Origin: an uncultured Hyphomonas sp.
Lineage (GTDB): Bacteria; Pseudomonadota; Alphaproteobacteria; Caulobacterales; Hyphomonadaceae
Reading direction: 5' to 3'
DNA length: 64,000 bases
Assembly (NCBI RefSeq): GCF_963675305.1
Contig: NZ_OY776147.1
Span: 1,364,001-1,428,000 of the forward strand
The notes under the pieces are model-generated. The model had not been told where the DNA came from, ran no database searches, and worked only from the letters and a program-made list of their open reading frames with translations. Within the stretch, counting starts at the first letter, position 1; each line of letters opens with the position of its first letter. Below, piece by piece: positions 26,577-34,179 of the stretch. The translations under genes and the position numbers were made by a program.

Positions 26577-27623
26577 ATGCCGGACATTCCACTCCAAAAA
26601 CGGTCTGACGCGCTGGTTGACGAACTCACGCAGGAAGATGTTGCCGGTTTTGTGGATCAGTCATTGGTCCCGACCATGGCGATCAACCGCGACCTCCGGT
26701 ACGTCTATGCCAATCAGGCTTACTGTGAAGCCATCGGCATGCCGATTGATGACTTGCTGGGGAAATATGTTTTCGATGTTTACAAGGCGCCGTCCGATCA
26801 CGAGCTGTCCTTCCAGCGAAAATGCAGCCTGTCTTTTCAGGGGGAAGTGACACGTTCGGATGTTCACACCAGTGTGCTAACGGATGAGGAGGGGCGGCCC
26901 AGAACTGTTCACTGGCAAACGACTCAGGAGCCTATCTTCGGACCGGACGGGCAAGTTCGGCACCTTGTGCAGCGTGCGGAAGATGTTACTCATCTGGTGG
27001 AACTCCAGAAAAGTCACGATGTCATCGCCACGGAGCTGGACCACCGGGTTAAAAATTTTGTGTCGGTCATCCTGGCAACTGCCAGGATTACAAGCCTGTC
27101 CGCAGCCTCTGTCGAGCAGTATACGGAGGACTTTTGTTCGCGTGTGGACTCAATGGCCCGTATCTACAGCCGCATGTCTGCAGACGGGCTGAAGGGGCTC
27201 CGCCTCCGTGAATTGTTCGAAGATGAGTTGGCACAGGTCGCAGCCAAGCGGAACATTCAGTATAGTCTGTCAGGGGACGATGTTCAGTTGACTGTGAAGT
27301 CGTCCAAGGACGGCGGTATGGTCATCCACGAGTTTGTGACGAATGCGGTGCGTCATGGCTGCTTTTCGCGTCCTGAAGGGCGGCTTGACGTCGAATGGGC
27401 TGTCGTCGGGAATGAATTGCAGGTGTTGTGGGTGGAGTCGGGGCTGACTGGAATTAAGCCGCCCGATAAAAAGGGGTTCGGTACCCGCCTGACGGACATG
27501 TTGCCAAATGCAAGGGTGAAGCGAACCTATCGCGATACGGGCCTTACCATTGAATATATTGTGCCGGTGGAGATCATCATTGATGACGGCGATCAGGACG
27601 AGAACTGGCTGGCAGGCGATTAA
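26577..27623 (+). CDS. PAS-domain HWE-family sensor histidine kinase, likely PhyR kinase
   Basis: 348 aa with no membrane segment. A PAS domain (about 23-140, RDLRYVYANQAYCEAIG) is followed by an HWE/HisKA_2 core: H156 in ELDHRVKNFVSV, the N-box in MVIHEFVTNAVRHG, the W-x-E motif in VLWVESG, and GFGTRLTDMLP. The ATG at 26577 has GAGG nine bases upstream; a GTG 15 bases earlier has no site. Its 3' end overlaps the phyR 3' end by 4 bases, tail to tail. Kinases of this class phosphorylate PhyR in the alphaproteobacterial general stress response, and adjacency to the cassette makes that role likely. Confidence 0.93.
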   Translation: MPDIPLQKRSDALVDELTQEDVAGFVDQSLVPTMAINRDLRYVYANQAYCEAIGMPIDDLLGKYVFDVYKAPSDHELSFQRKCSLSFQGEVTRSDVHTSVLTDEEGRPRTVHWQTTQEPIFGPDGQVRHLVQRAEDVTHLVELQKSHDVIATELDHRVKNFVSVILATARITSLSAASVEQYTEDFCSRVDSMARIYSRMSADGLKGLRLRELFEDELAQVAAKRNIQYSLSGDDVQLTVKSSKDGGMVIHEFVTNAVRHGCFSRPEGRLDVEWAVVGNELQVLWVESGLTGIKPPDKKGFGTRLTDMLPNARVKRTYRDTGLTIEYIVPVEIIIDDGDQDENWLAGD

Positions 27624-28378
27624 GAGGCGGATTGTGTCAGCAAGGCCTGACTGATCACCGTCTTCACATGATCGGCCCGGAATGGTTTCGGGATGAGAAA
27701 GGCGGGTTCATTGGCCCGGCCAGCCAGCAGGCGTTCAGGATATGCCGTGATGACGATGCTGGGCGCCTGATGGAATTCCATGATTTCATCCATAGCATCA
27801 AGGCCGGATGAGCCGTCTGCGAGCTGGATGTCGATCAGCATCAGTCCGGGTTTCTTCGTGCGCGCTTCCTGCACGGCTTCTTCACGGGTCTGAGCCCTTG
27901 CAACCAGTTTGTGTCCAAGACTCTCGATAATTTCCTTCAGTTGGAATGCAATCATCGGCTCATCCTCGATGATCAGCACTTCGGTTGCGAGCGAAGAGGC
28001 GAGGTTTAGTTCGGCCTTCTTCAGCGTGTCTTCCAGTTCTTCTGGTTCGATCCCCAGAATCTCTGCCGCAACGTGTTTCTCGAATTGCTCGACAGCGGTC
28101 AGAAAGAGTGCGCGCCGGGATAGCGAGGAAAGCTTTCCAAGCGAGGGCAGCGGCGTGTCGAGCTCCGGATGCCGCGCCGGATCCACAATGATTGAGTCAA
28201 GGAGGCCGAACAGGGCCGCGCGATCTGCCGGGAGGGGGGCGTCTGCCGGCTGAGGCTTGAGAACATGCTCCTGCAGCATGGTCTCGACGCACAGGTCCCC
28301 CGCCATCTGATCGCCCGTCATGGCGCGCGCATACCGGCGCATGAAAGGTAGTTCCTTGGTTATCAGTTCGTAGAGCAC
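27620..28378 (-). CDS. phyR: General stress response anti-anti-sigma factor PhyR
   Basis: 252 aa. An N-terminal sigma-like (EcfG-mimic) domain (1-125: LPFMRRYARAMTGDQMAGDL, LSSLSRRALFLTAVEQF) is followed by a C-terminal receiver domain (from about 131): E138/D139 acidic pair, acceptor D183 in LMLIDIQLADG, and lysine in FLIPKPF. When phosphorylated, PhyR binds NepR and frees EcfG. The start is GTG at 28378 with AAGGA eight bases upstream. An EcfG-type promoter about 55 bases upstream implies positive feedback. Confidence 0.97.
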   Translation of the reverse strand: MLYELITKELPFMRRYARAMTGDQMAGDLCVETMLQEHVLKPQPADAPLPADRAALFGLLDSIIVDPARHPELDTPLPSLGKLSSLSRRALFLTAVEQFEKHVAAEILGIEPEELEDTLKKAELNLASSLATEVLIIEDEPMIAFQLKEIIESLGHKLVARAQTREEAVQEARTKKPGLMLIDIQLADGSSGLDAMDEIMEFHQAPSIVITAYPERLLAGRANEPAFLIPKPFRADHVKTVISQALLTQSAS

Positions 28379-28431
28379 GCAGGCGTCCTTTGCCGATAGT
28401 TTATTTTATCTTGGATTCCATAGGATACCAA

Positions 28432-28456
28432 AACGAGAATGGAACCATTTTGTTCC
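28432..28456 (-). promoter_or_regulatory. EcfG-dependent promoter of phyR
   Basis: Minus-strand GGAAC (28456-28452), 17 bases, GTT (28434-28432) with the preceding C, an exact match to GGAAC-N16-cGTT. The -35 also forms an inverted repeat with GGAAC at 28441-28445 on the plus strand. About 50 bases from the phyR start. Confidence 0.75.
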
Positions 28457-28588
28457 GTTCCTCTGAATGAATCTGCGCTTCAAGAACAAATCCTTAACCT
28501 CGAGGTGGCAAGAATCAGACAAATCTGCGACCAAGAGGTGCTCGGGTATGCTCCCGGTCGACATAGGCAAATTGTGGGGACAGTTGTT

Positions 28589-28798
28589 TTGGGGAAATTG
28601 GCAAGGTCGCGGGAGGCGGCAGAGAGCTCGTTCGTATGTACGACACCGGAAAAACTCTCACGAGGATGGCTGGAGGGCGCGATCGGCGAGGCTCTGCGCG
28701 AGAGCTTCGCGCCGGTTGTCGACGAGCCGATGCCAGAGAAATTGCAAGACTTGCTGAGCCAGTTACGCGCTGCGGAACAACAGAAGAAGGGACGCTGA
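28589..28798 (+). CDS. nepR: Anti-sigma factor NepR
   Basis: The C-terminal half is NepR-like: GAIGEALRESFAPVVDEPMPEKLQDLLSQLRAAEQ, the two helices that clamp EcfG or PhyR. Start uncertain: NepR proteins are usually 50-70 aa, so I place it at TTG 28589 (69 aa, GGGGA about 9 bases upstream). An in-frame ATG at 28439 would give 119 aa, but its first 50 codons look non-coding and overlap the phyR promoter; GTG 28574 is also possible. One base separates its stop from the ecfG start. Confidence 0.85.
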   Translation: MGKLARSREAAESSFVCTTPEKLSRGWLEGAIGEALRESFAPVVDEPMPEKLQDLLSQLRAAEQQKKGR

Positions 28799-28799
28799 T

Positions 28800-29441
28800 T
28801 TGACCAGAGTGAACCCGGTTCGTCAGGATGAACTACCGGATTCTGTGAATGAATGGTCGTTTGTTGATGAGCTTGAACGGCTGATTCCGGAGTTGCGAGC
28901 ATTCGCCCGCAGTTTGTGCCGCGAGCGGGAGCTTGCGGATGATCTTGTTCAGGACACCTGCCTGAAGGCCTGGCAGGCAGTCGATTCCTTTGATCCAACC
29001 GCCCCGATGCGGCCCTGGCTGTTCCGTATTTTGCGAAATGAGTTCTATCAGTACTCCCGGCGTTCCTGGCGTTCGGCACCGCTGGATCAGGAAGTGGCCG
29101 AGAATACGCTGGTCGCTCCAGCCAACCTTGATGCGCGGATTGATTTCAGGGTGCTGCAGGCAGCCATGACCGATCTGCCGGATGTGCAGCGTGAAGCGCT
29201 GATCCTGGTTGTCGCGGCCGGCTACACTTATGAGGAAGCTGGCGAAATCTGTAATTGCTCTGCCGGCACGATCAAAAGCCGCGTCAGCCGTGCGCGTGAA
29301 GCCGTCGTGTATAAGATGGAGCGGGCGGATATCGGCCAGATTGGCGGCTCGACACGGGATGAGAGCCGCACGGAGAATGGCCACATCGACCTGATTGCTC
29401 AGATCGAGTCGCTTGCGCGTGGACTGTTCAACGCAGCCTGA
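28800..29441 (+). CDS. ecfG: General stress ECF sigma factor EcfG
   Basis: 213 aa. Region 2 reads LRAFARSLCRERELADDLVQDTCLKAWQ with the DPTAPMRPWLFRILRNEFYQ box. Region 4 has LPDVQREALILVVAAGYTYEEAGEICNCSAGTIKSRVSRARE. This is the group 15 (EcfG) pattern controlled by NepR. The start is TTG at 28800 with AAGGGA seven bases upstream, one base after the nepR stop, so translation is coupled to the anti-sigma gene. No extracytoplasmic SnoaL tail. Confidence 0.96.
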   Translation: MTRVNPVRQDELPDSVNEWSFVDELERLIPELRAFARSLCRERELADDLVQDTCLKAWQAVDSFDPTAPMRPWLFRILRNEFYQYSRRSWRSAPLDQEVAENTLVAPANLDARIDFRVLQAAMTDLPDVQREALILVVAAGYTYEEAGEICNCSAGTIKSRVSRAREAVVYKMERADIGQIGGSTRDESRTENGHIDLIAQIESLARGLFNAA

Positions 29442-29447
29442 GGGCGC

Positions 29448-29660
29448 TTAGCCTACGTTCTCTGATCCCTCAAACTGATCAAAAGCCTGATCGGCGCGTG
29501 CCAGCCTCTCACGGGCGCGGTCGCGGATGTGTTGTACCGCTTCCGTTGGTGGCAGAAGTCCGGCCTCCGCAGCAGCATCTTTCAGCGACGCATAGGCGCG
29601 GGACTTTCTGGAACTCGGCGCGCTTGTGCGCCGTCCGAACAGGGAGAACTTGATCGCCAT
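29448..29660 (-). CDS. Small basic protein of unknown function
   Basis: 70 aa starting MAIKFSLFGRRTSAPSSRKSRAYA, then a helical AAAEAGLLPPTEAVQHIRDRARERLARADQAFDQF. The ATG at 29660 has AAGGAGATTGGGTT upstream, a strong site that argues it is real. It converges on ecfG with a 6-base gap. No domain recognised; no EcfG-type site seen upstream. Confidence 0.65.
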   Translation of the reverse strand: MAIKFSLFGRRTSAPSSRKSRAYASLKDAAAEAGLLPPTEAVQHIRDRARERLARADQAFDQFEGSENVG

Positions 29661-29884
29661 AACCCAATCTCCTTGCATCCCTTCGAAATATGCCATTCGG
29701 CAAATCTCGCATGGGTGAGCGGGCCGCTGTCTCGGGAGTGCCCGGGGCTGTCGCGCCGCCCTGCCGCTCTTTTTGAGCTGGCAGCTTAACTTATCCCGAT
29801 TGGGCGAATTTTACGAATTATATTTTGCTCAGATTCCCTGAGGAGGCGAAAACGGGGTCAAATGTTGCGCCGCACAAAGTGCGT

Positions 29885-30364
29885 TTAACGCCGCCGTCCG
29901 GTCGGATTGTCCGGTGTGATCTCGTCGGAATTGGGCAGGCGCACATTGCCGACCGTTCCGAAGATCTGCTCCCAGAGGCCGAGTTCGCGGCCGCGGGTTG
30001 GCGTCTCGCGGGAGGCGTAATTGATCACCTGTCCGTCTTCGGCAGAATATTCGAGGACTTCTTCCACCTTGTCGTCGGTGCCGAAGCTGATCGCCGTGAT
30101 TTTCCGCGTTTTCACTTTCGGACGATAGAAAGCAATCCGCTCCTGAAGTTCGGACATGTAGATCCAGGTGTTGTCGTCGAACAGGCTCTTGGTCGATGGT
30201 GAGCCGAGTTGCGCCAGGACGGTGGACCGGGTGTCTTCGCCGGGCTGGATCTCTTCCGGTTGCGTTTCGTCAGCCACATAGCCGTGATAGTCGCGGCTGG
30301 GTGTCAGGCATGCGGTCAGCGGAAGGGCCATGAGGCCTGCGGCCAGAATTGCGCGTCGCGCCAT
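29885..30364 (-). CDS. bamE: Outer membrane assembly lipoprotein BamE (SmpA/OmlA)
   Basis: 159 aa. The signal peptide ends in the lipobox LTAC (C19). The SmpA/OmlA fold is visible in GEDTRSTVLAQLGSPSTKSLFDDNTWIYMSE and KVKTRKITAISF. BamE is part of the BAM complex that inserts beta-barrel proteins in the outer membrane. The ATG at 30364 has AGGAG upstream. Divergent from the bc1 chaperone. The 224 bases between it and the small basic gene hold no feature I can support. Confidence 0.92.
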   Translation of the reverse strand: MARRAILAAGLMALPLTACLTPSRDYHGYVADETQPEEIQPGEDTRSTVLAQLGSPSTKSLFDDNTWIYMSELQERIAFYRPKVKTRKITAISFGTDDKVEEVLEYSAEDGQVINYASRETPTRGRELGLWEQIFGTVGNVRLPNSDEITPDNPTGRRR

Positions 30365-30448
30365 CGGCAAACTCCTGATAGTGGTCCGCGTCAGACCTAG
30401 CGGCAGCGGGATGGTCTTGGCAAGCACGCGCGTGCAGGAGAACAAGTA

Positions 30449-31021
30449 TTGGCAGGTTTCTGGAGCCCCTTTCAAGGCGCCGCCCAGCAGAAGCGGCGGG
30501 TGGCATCGCTCTATCGTGGTCTCATGTCGGCAGCTCTGGCACCCGAAGCCTATGTTGCGGGCATCGTGGCGGATGACCTGGACCACCGTGTTCAGATGGT
30601 GAGCCTCCATGCCGCCATTCTGGTCTGGCAACTGACGCGCCGGCCGGAAAGGCCGTTGAAGCGGCTGCCTCAGCACATTCACGCACGCGTTTTCGACGGC
30701 TTCGATGCATCCTTGCGGGAAACGGGGGTAGGAGATGCCTCTATCGCCCGGAAAGTCCGCAAGATGGGTGAGCACTATTACGGGCTAGGCCAGGCGACAG
30801 CTGCCTGCCTGTCCGGGCCGGAAGGCGAACGGATTTCGGCCCTTTCGGACATGTTGAAGCGAAATGGCGTCACAATGCCGGGGCATGAGGCAGACCTTGC
30901 TGGTCACATTGCTGCGCTGGCAGATACCTTTGAAGCAGCCCCTTCTGAGGTATTTCTGGACGGGCAGGCGCCCTGGACGACCTTCCCTGCGACAAACACA
31001 CGCGGCGTTGCCAAGGTCTGA
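30449..31021 (+). CDS. Ubiquinol-cytochrome c chaperone (CBP3/UQCC1 family)
   Basis: 190 aa. Features of the family: VASLYRGLMSAALAPEAYVAG, RVQMVSLHAAILVWQL, VFDGFDASLRETGVGDASIARKVRKM and EHYYGLGQA. These proteins help cytochrome b of the bc1 complex to assemble. The start is TTG at 30449 with GGAG eight bases upstream; the first ATG lies at residue 26, too far in. Precedes plsX, the common alphaproteobacterial order. Confidence 0.88.
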   Translation: MAGFWSPFQGAAQQKRRVASLYRGLMSAALAPEAYVAGIVADDLDHRVQMVSLHAAILVWQLTRRPERPLKRLPQHIHARVFDGFDASLRETGVGDASIARKVRKMGEHYYGLGQATAACLSGPEGERISALSDMLKRNGVTMPGHEADLAGHIAALADTFEAAPSEVFLDGQAPWTTFPATNTRGVAKV

Positions 31022-31077
31022 GGCGCGCCTTAAACAGCGCGGACGGGTCGCACCAGACCCCGAATCCGGAAGGCGCA

Positions 31078-32109
31078 ATGACTCGCGGAACGATCCTCTC
31101 AGTTGATGCAATGGGCGGGGATCACGCACCTGGCGTGATCGTCGATGGCGTAGCTGTGTTCCTTCGCGAACGCCCCAATACGCGCATACTGCTGTTTGGT
31201 GATGAGCCGTCTCTGACGCCGCTTGTCGCAGCCTATGCCGGCCTGTCCGCTCAGTGCGATATCATTCACTGCGATCACAAGATCACCAGTGAAATGAAAC
31301 CCAGCCAGGCCCTGCGCCGCGGCAAGGGATCGTCCATGTGGAATGCGCTGGAGGCGGTCAAGGATGGCCGGGCCAATGCGTCCGTTTCGGCGGGCAACAC
31401 CGGCGCGCTGATGGCAATCTCCATGCTTGTGCTCCGCAAGATGGATGGCGTTCACCGCCCGGCGATGACCGCGATGTGGCCGACGCTCGCCGGACGGTCG
31501 GTTGTGCTCGACGTTGGGGCGAATGTGGAAGCAGATGCTGCGCAGCTGGTATCTTTCGCGATCATGGGCGAGGCCTATGCCCGCGCCACGCTTGGCAAGG
31601 AACGTCCGACGATCGGCCTCCTGAATATCGGTTCCGAAGAAATGAAGGGGCATGATGAAGTGCGCGAAGCGCACGAAATGCTCCGCACGTCAGGACTGGA
31701 TCTTGACTATCGCGGCTTCGTGGAAGGGGATGACATCTCCATGGGCGCTGTCGATGTCGTCGTGACGGACGGTTTTACCGGCAATGTGGCGCTGAAAACC
31801 GGCGAAGGCGTTGCCCGTATGCTCGGGACCCGCGTGCGCGAGGCGCTGACGAAAAACCTTTCCACGAAAGCAGGTGCGGTGCTGGCCGCCTCAGGGCTTA
31901 AACAGCTCCGTGAACAGATGAATCCGAGCAACGCCAATGGCGGCGTCCTCCTGGGGCTCGGCGGCGTTTCTGTGAAGAGCCACGGCGGAACCGACGCCCA
32001 GGGGTTTGCAACTGCCTGCCGTCTGGCCGCTGACCTTGCCACGAGCCATTATCCGGAAGAAGTTGCTGCAAACCTCGCACGCATCCAGAAGAAAGGTGCG
32101 GCGGGCTGA
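31078..32109 (+). CDS. plsX: Phosphate acyltransferase PlsX
   Basis: 343 aa. Makes acyl-phosphate from acyl-ACP, the first step of glycerophospholipid synthesis. Motifs are SVDAMGGDHAPGVIVDGV, RRGKGSSMWNALEAV, SAGNTGALMAI, DVGANVEADA and TDGFTGNVALKTGEG. First of plsX-fabH-ihfA-merR. Confidence 0.97.
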   Translation: MTRGTILSVDAMGGDHAPGVIVDGVAVFLRERPNTRILLFGDEPSLTPLVAAYAGLSAQCDIIHCDHKITSEMKPSQALRRGKGSSMWNALEAVKDGRANASVSAGNTGALMAISMLVLRKMDGVHRPAMTAMWPTLAGRSVVLDVGANVEADAAQLVSFAIMGEAYARATLGKERPTIGLLNIGSEEMKGHDEVREAHEMLRTSGLDLDYRGFVEGDDISMGAVDVVVTDGFTGNVALKTGEGVARMLGTRVREALTKNLSTKAGAVLAASGLKQLREQMNPSNANGGVLLGLGGVSVKSHGGTDAQGFATACRLAADLATSHYPEEVAANLARIQKKGAAG

Positions 32110-32135
32110 CACGGCCGCTCTGTAAGGGATATAGC

Positions 32136-33107
32136 ATGGCACGGCGTAGTTTTATCCGAGGGACAGGTGGATATCTTCCCGAGAAAGTTCTGACCAATGA
32201 TGACATATCGGCCATGGTCGATACGTCGGATGAGTGGATTCAGGAACGGACCGGCATCAAGCGCCGGCACATCGCCGCCGAAGGCGAACTCACATCGGAT
32301 ATTGCGACGGCAGCTGCGCGGTCCGCGCTTGAGGCAGCGGGTATTCCCGTTTCGGATGTCGATCTGATCGTGCTGGCAACGACGACGCCGGATCAGACTT
32401 TCCCGGCGACGGCCACGGCGGTTCAGGCCAAGCTCGGCATGACAGGCGGCGCAGCTTTTGATGTGCAGGCCGTTTGTTCCGGCTTTCTTTTCGCGCTGGC
32501 GACCGCAGACTCCATGTTGCGGCAGGGGCTGTTCAACACCGCGCTGGTCATCGGTGCGGAAACCTTCACACGCATCCTCGACTGGTCGGACCGGGGGACC
32601 TGTGTCCTGTTCGGTGATGGCGGCGGCGCAGCCGTGCTTCAGGCCGAAGAGTGGACCGGCGATGACCTTGCTGGCGTGATCACGCACCACATTCGCACAG
32701 ACGGCACCAAGTCGGACCTGCTCTATGTCGATGGGGGCGTAAGCTCCACGGGCACGATCGGGCATGTTCGCATGGAAGGAAACCGCGTGTTCCGCCATGC
32801 CGTGACCAATATCTCGTCCGCAATTCAGGCCATCTATGACGAAACCGGCCTGAGTGGTGATGACATTGACTGGTTCGTGCCGCACCAGGCCAACAAACGG
32901 ATCCTGGACGGCGTTGCGAAGAAGATGAACATTGCCGAGGAAAAAGTGATCGTCACCGTACAGGAGCATGCCAACACGTCGGCAGCTTCCATCCCGCTCG
33001 CACTGAACCATGCGGTTCGTTCCGGCCGGGCGAAACCGGGCGACCTGATCCTGTCAGAGGCGATGGGCGGCGGCTTTTCCTGGGGCGCCAGCCTGTTCCG
33101 CCTTTAA
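32136..33107 (+). CDS. fabH: 3-oxoacyl-ACP synthase III
   Basis: 323 aa. Condenses acetyl-CoA with malonyl-ACP to start fatty acid synthesis. The catalytic triad is visible: C114 in QAVCSGFLFAL, histidine in FVPHQANKRIL, and asparagine in QEHANTSAASIPLAL. Follows plsX by 26 bases. Confidence 0.97.
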   Translation: MARRSFIRGTGGYLPEKVLTNDDISAMVDTSDEWIQERTGIKRRHIAAEGELTSDIATAAARSALEAAGIPVSDVDLIVLATTTPDQTFPATATAVQAKLGMTGGAAFDVQAVCSGFLFALATADSMLRQGLFNTALVIGAETFTRILDWSDRGTCVLFGDGGGAAVLQAEEWTGDDLAGVITHHIRTDGTKSDLLYVDGGVSSTGTIGHVRMEGNRVFRHAVTNISSAIQAIYDETGLSGDDIDWFVPHQANKRILDGVAKKMNIAEEKVIVTVQEHANTSAASIPLALNHAVRSGRAKPGDLILSEAMGGGFSWGASLFRL

Positions 33108-33210
33108 AATCAGGCGACAAGCTCCATTATTTCACGGATATTAGCTGACGGATGCGCTAGTAATCCGTTAACAATCCTTGGCTACATCTTAACCAGATCG
33201 GGAGAATCCC

Positions 33211-33504
33211 ATGTCCAACCAGACCATCACCCGCGCCGAAGTGACCGACAAGATCGTCAGCGAAGTCGGTCTGACGCGGCAGGAATCGTCGGACTTGCTC
33301 GACCGGACGCTCGATATGATCGGCGCGGCCCTTGAGCATGAAGATGAGGTGAAGCTCTCCCGGTTCGGCAATTTCGTGGTGCGGTCCAAGGCCGCGCGAG
33401 AAGGCCGTAATCCGAAAACCGGGGAGGAGGCCACGATCGCCGCACGGCGCGTTGTCACTTTCCGCCCTTCGCCGATGCTGAAGGCGCAGGTTGACAACAA
33501 ATAG
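33211..33504 (+). CDS. ihfA: Integration host factor subunit alpha
   Basis: 97 aa HU/IHF DNA-bending protein: ITRAEVTDKIVSEVGLTRQES, then RFGNFVVRSKAAREGRNPKTGEEATI with the GRNPKTG minor-groove arm. The position after plsX-fabH and before a MerR gene identifies it as IHF-alpha rather than HU. The 103 bases ahead hold an imperfect hairpin around 33146-33170 but no clear terminator. Confidence 0.95.
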   Translation: MSNQTITRAEVTDKIVSEVGLTRQESSDLLDRTLDMIGAALEHEDEVKLSRFGNFVVRSKAAREGRNPKTGEEATIAARRVVTFRPSPMLKAQVDNK

Positions 33505-33524
33505 CGATCCAGGAAGGAACAGAC

Positions 33525-34007
33525 ATGAGCGCCAGCCGGGCCCGAATCGAAAAATCCGCAACCGCATTCCGGTCCATCGGGGAAGCAGCTTCGGAACTCG
33601 GCATCGAGACGCATGTCATCCGCTATTGGGAAAGCAAGTTTCCGCGGGAAGTCCGCCCGGTGAAACGCCCGGATGGCCGCCGCATGTTCCGTCCGCAGGA
33701 CGTCGACGCGCTGCGGGCCATCCAGATCCTGGTTCATGGACGCGGCATGACGCTGAAAGGCGCAAAAGCGCTGATCGCAGAGCAGGGCATGGCGGCAGTT
33801 CTTTCAGGTGAGGCGACGCTTGGGGCGGGTGCTCCGGCAGGCAGCAGCCCGGCGCGGGACCTTCAGGAGACCGTCGCGAAGGCGTTTTCGGATGAAACCG
33901 CCGAGGGGCTGACCGATGCGCGGCGTGCCCGTCTGGAAGATGCGCTGACGGAACTGACGGGCATCAAAAGCCGGATCGACACGGCACTCGGACGGCGCGC
34001 AGCCTGA
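33525..34007 (+). CDS. MerR family transcriptional regulator
   Basis: 160 aa. An N-terminal winged helix (17-85): FRSIGEAASELGIETHVIRYWESKFP and RRMFRPQDVDALRAI. A linker and an Ala-rich helical tail follow. No metal-binding cysteines, so a CarA/Mlr-like type rather than a metal sensor. Follows ihfA by 20 bases in a conserved pairing. Confidence 0.93.
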   Translation: MSASRARIEKSATAFRSIGEAASELGIETHVIRYWESKFPREVRPVKRPDGRRMFRPQDVDALRAIQILVHGRGMTLKGAKALIAEQGMAAVLSGEATLGAGAPAGSSPARDLQETVAKAFSDETAEGLTDARRARLEDALTELTGIKSRIDTALGRRAA

Positions 34008-34060
34008 ACCCACATAATTCGTTGCACACACAGGGCGGCTTGGTTACAAGCCGCTCTCGT

Positions 34061-34138
34061 CGGAGCGTGGCGCAGTCCGGTTAGCGCACTAGTCTGGGGG
34101 ACTAGGGGTCGTGGGTTCGAATCCCGCCGCTCCGACCA
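34061..34138 (+). tRNA. tRNA-Pro (GGG)
   Basis: 78 nt with an encoded CCA. Acceptor CGGAGCG pairs with CGCTCCG; anticodon stem CTAGT/ACTAG around the loop CTGGGGG with anticodon GGG; T-loop GGTTCGAATCC. All arms intact. Confidence 0.97.
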
Positions 34139-34165
34139 TTTCTCCGCGCAGCGGAGAAATGGTCG
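34133..34165 (+). terminator. Hairpin overlapping the tRNA-Pro 3' end
   Basis: A 15-base perfect inverted repeat around a 3-base loop (GCA) at 34148-34150; its left arm begins inside the tRNA and includes the CCA. No T-run follows, so it may be a weak terminator or a processing signal. Confidence 0.5.
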
Positions 34166-34179
34166 TAACTCCGAAATCC

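Noticed and set aside
26423..26629. 68-aa minus-strand open frame over the tRNA-Gly/kinase gap
   Set aside because: Crosses the structured repeat and the kinase start, with no ribosome site; the signal there fits RNA structure better than protein.
28439..28588. N-terminal extension of NepR from ATG 28439
   Set aside because: Would begin inside the phyR promoter, has low coding character and makes NepR twice its normal size.
33146..33170. Terminator between fabH and ihfA
   Set aside because: Only five paired bases with a long loop and no T-run.
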